The notes under the pieces were generated by a model. It had not been told where the DNA came from, did not search any database, and saw only the letters and a list, made by a program, of their open reading frames with translations. Positions 26,203 through 27,605 of a stretch of DNA of 27,605 bases are shown piece by piece; the stretch's first letter is position 1, and every line of letters starts with the position of its first letter. The stretch comes from Fidelibacterota bacterium (GTDB lineage: Bacteria > Fidelibacterota > UBA2242). The translations under genes were made by a program, and so were the position numbers. The stretch spans positions 1-27,605 of the forward strand of contig DPVY01000104.1 in the NCBI GenBank assembly GCA_003527965.1. The letters run 5' to 3'.

Positions 26203-26227
26203 TGAGTAGTTTCCCTGTAAAATCAGA

Positions 26228-26320
26228 TGTCAAGGGTCGCGCAAAAATGTATCAAAAATGGTCGTAAAAAGTGTACCACTTTAGTGTTCCGCTTCAGTCA
26301 TATCAATAACCTCCTTTTCT
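26228..26320. mobile_element. Probable solo IS21-type terminal repeat remnant
   Basis: Two similar units follow each other with a 25-base period: GGTCGCGCAAAAATGTATCA (26235-26254) and GGTCGTAAAAAGTGTACCA (26260-26278). The stretch begins TGT at 26228. Multiple short terminal repeats starting TG are typical for IS21-family ends. On the minus strand, a strong AAAGGAGG (26310-26317) is followed by ATG at 26299-26301 and a seven-codon stub ending TAA at 26281, right before the repeats. No istA or istB gene is visible, so this would be a decayed end. The family assignment is from memory of IS21 structure, not from a match. Confidence 0.4.
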
Positions 26321-26484
26321 ATTTTTTCGGCTCTTCCGAGTTTAGTATGGAATCATATCCAAGCCACCTAAGTGAAATAGGATCGCGATTCGATTTTGGC
26401 TTAATGGAACAAAATAGCTGCTGATATGCTTACAAGAGACTGATAATCAGAGAGATAACAGAAAAGTTATTTTGAGGAAAAAAT

Positions 26485-27406
26485 ATGATAAAAAGAATGC
26501 CCATTTTGTGGTCATCAGCGGACCAAGAAATGCGGTAAAAACAGAAGCGGGAAGCAGCGGTATTTTTGTTCAAATTGTAGAAAGTATTTCCAAAGGCAAA
26601 GATATAAAACACACTCCAAATCAATCAAAATATGGCATCAATACGTTTGGGAGCGGCAGACATTATCTAATTTATCAAAACGATATAATCGAAGTGTAAG
26701 ATGGCTTAGAAAACAAATATCTGATGTACAGATTAATTTCCCGGAACTTACACCATGTCCGGTTGTTATTGAAGCCGATGCAACCTTTTTCAATCGCCAT
26801 GAAGGCATCTGTATTTTTCATGCTCCCAAGTTTAACAAGGTATTGACATATGTATTCATAGAAAGCGAAACGGCTTTAATATACAACACACTTAGGAACA
26901 ATATTGAAAGGCAGGGCTTCACAATATTAGCGGCAGTTATTGACGGAAGGAAGGGAGCAAGAGAGGTGTTTTCAGATGTTCCGGTACAGATGTGTCAGTA
27001 TCATCAGTTAATGATATTAAGGCGATATTTAACGATGAACCCACGCTTAGAAGCCGGCCGGGAATTGAGATCTATTAGCAAAATATTATGCTATGTTGAT
27101 CGAGCAGAGTTTGAATTGCTGTTTGCACAGTGGTGTCATAAATGGAATGAATTTCTTAAAGAACGAACCTATAATGTTGATGGTAAATGCTATTACACTC
27201 ATAGGCGATTACGCTCGGTCAGGCGTAGTTTGATGACAAATTTAGCCTATCTTTTTACTTATCAGGATTATCCCGAACTTGAGATCCCCAATACAACAAA
27301 TTATGCTGAAAGCGTTCATTCAAGAATCAAGGAATTACTCAGAGTACACAGAGGATTTAATCCAGCCTTGAAACAAAATATATTCAAAGAAATATTGGCT
27401 AAATAG
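26485..27406 (+). pseudogene. Zinc-ribbon DDE transposase (IS256/MULE-like), start out of frame by one base
   Basis: Plus-strand reading from 26492 to 27406 gives a complete-looking 304-codon transposase. There is an N-terminal zinc ribbon (C-P-F-C ... C-S-N-C, from 26498), a helix-turn-helix-like segment RQTLSNLSKRYNRSVRWLRK, and a first acidic residue in VIEADATFF (about 26777). A second is in AAVIDGRKGA, a C-x2-H motif is in QMCQYHQ, and the final Glu is in NTTNYAESVHSRIK. These match the IS256/MULE-type layout with extra zinc ribbon. The frame has no start codon: TGA TAA lies directly before it. An ATG at 26485 would fit if the A-run at 26490-26494 had four A's instead of five. The gene thus seems broken, or the base count is wrong. 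It is the only plus-strand gene. Confidence 0.75.
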
Positions 27407-27605
27407 CAGCTAAAAAAGTCCATTACGCCCAATAATATAAATACGGTTTCAAATCGATAACACTAAATATGGTTATATCTATTTATGTAATTAAACAAAT
27501 TAGATGCCTTTGAAAATTTCAACGTCTGGGCAGTAGTGATATTCACTAATGGAAGAAGAAGGGTTGACGATAGATAATAGATTTAGTGTATTGTCCTAAA
27601 ATAGG
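27407..27605. other. Non-coding DNA after the transposase, element end not found
   Basis: About 200 AT-rich bases. I searched for a right terminal inverted repeat matching the left side and found only AACACTAAA (27459-27467) against TTTAGTGTT (26280-26288), too short to be convincing. The true right end of the element may lie here or beyond the window. No gene or RNA is recognisable. Confidence 0.4.

Larger units (their letters stand above)
26058..26484. other. Gene-free stretch between punA and the transposase
   Basis: About 430 bases without a credible gene. From left to right it holds the punA upstream region (26058-26140), an inverted repeat (26156-26202), a region that looks like an IS21-type terminal repeat with a short coded stub (26228-26320), and about 160 AT-rich bases before the transposase. 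A 65-codon plus-strand frame at 26227-26424 has no family resemblance and runs across the terminal repeats, so I do not call it. Confidence 0.6.

Noticed and set aside
26227..26424. 65-codon plus-strand frame left of the transposase
   Set aside because: It runs across the IS21-like terminal repeats and the reverse-oriented ribosome binding site, and resembles no protein family I know.
26280..27467. TTTAGTGTT (26280-26288) and its inverse AACACTAAA (27459-27467) as terminal inverted repeats of the transposon
   Set aside because: Only nine bases match, flanking sequence does not extend the match cleanly, no target duplication is visible, and the left copy belongs to the IS21-like block.
27564..27592. 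Plus-strand promoter-like TTGACG, 17-base spacer, TGTATT
   Set aside because: The -10 match is only 4 of 6, no gene follows within the window, and the region is AT-rich.
1..27605. CRISPR arrays, tRNA or rRNA genes, toxin-antitoxin or phage-defence operons
   Set aside because: I looked across both strands for regular repeats, tRNA-like structures and defence-type proteins and saw none.

Overview
The window reads as chromosomal DNA from a diderm (Gram-negative type) bacterium. Signal peptides, separate SecD and SecF, a periplasmic-type peptidoglycan set and an exported C1B peptidase fit the broad FCB superphylum (for example Marinimicrobia, Calditrichota, KSB1 or Cloacimonadota-like lineages). 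This placement rests on gene content and general impression only. Several genes have clear Shine-Dalgarno sites (queA, purA, pepC), which argues against typical Bacteroidetes. Apart from the transposase at the right edge, every gene is on the minus strand, so transcription runs from high to low coordinates.

Layout, in the direction of transcription. (1) 27605-26058: a mobile-element scar. It holds a plus-strand zinc-ribbon DDE transposase whose start codon and reading frame are out of register by one base, and next to it what looks like a solo IS21-type end. (2) 26057-22974: purine nucleoside phosphorylase and a bifunctional class A penicillin-binding protein. (3) 22871-18013: a tight trio of a degenerate amidohydrolase, an exported aminopeptidase C and an exported GH20 beta-N-acetylhexosaminidase. 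(4) 17915-11235: a six-gene surface-glycan cluster with a FemAB/GNAT-like protein, a Wzx-type flippase and four glycosyltransferases, overlapping or separated by a few bases. (5) 11156-8435: a translationally coupled pair made of a YkuD-fold Csd6/Pgp2-like protein and a Q-x-x-E M14/M99 carboxypeptidase like Csd4/Pgp1. (6) 8298-4152: secD, secF and purA, with a strong hairpin directly before the purA ribosome binding site. (7) 3866-1: a compact operon ruvB-queA-ispD-ispF-dedA, with dedA running off the left edge.

How the genes relate. Two blocks are housekeeping: (a) protein export plus purine synthesis, and (b) DNA repair, queuosine tRNA modification and the MEP isoprenoid steps IspD and IspF. 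The central 15 kb concerns the cell envelope: peptidoglycan synthesis (PBP1A), peptidoglycan stem-peptide trimming (Csd4/Csd6-like pair), surface polysaccharide assembly, and breakdown of amino sugars and peptides. The most interesting feature is the Csd4/Csd6-like pair. In Helicobacter and Campylobacter these two enzymes act in sequence to trim muropeptides and set helical shape, but they are not known to me as a coupled two-gene unit. Here they are one base apart, and the YkuD protein carries two C-terminal NTF2-like domains instead of one. I found no CRISPR array, tRNA, rRNA or recognisable defence system.
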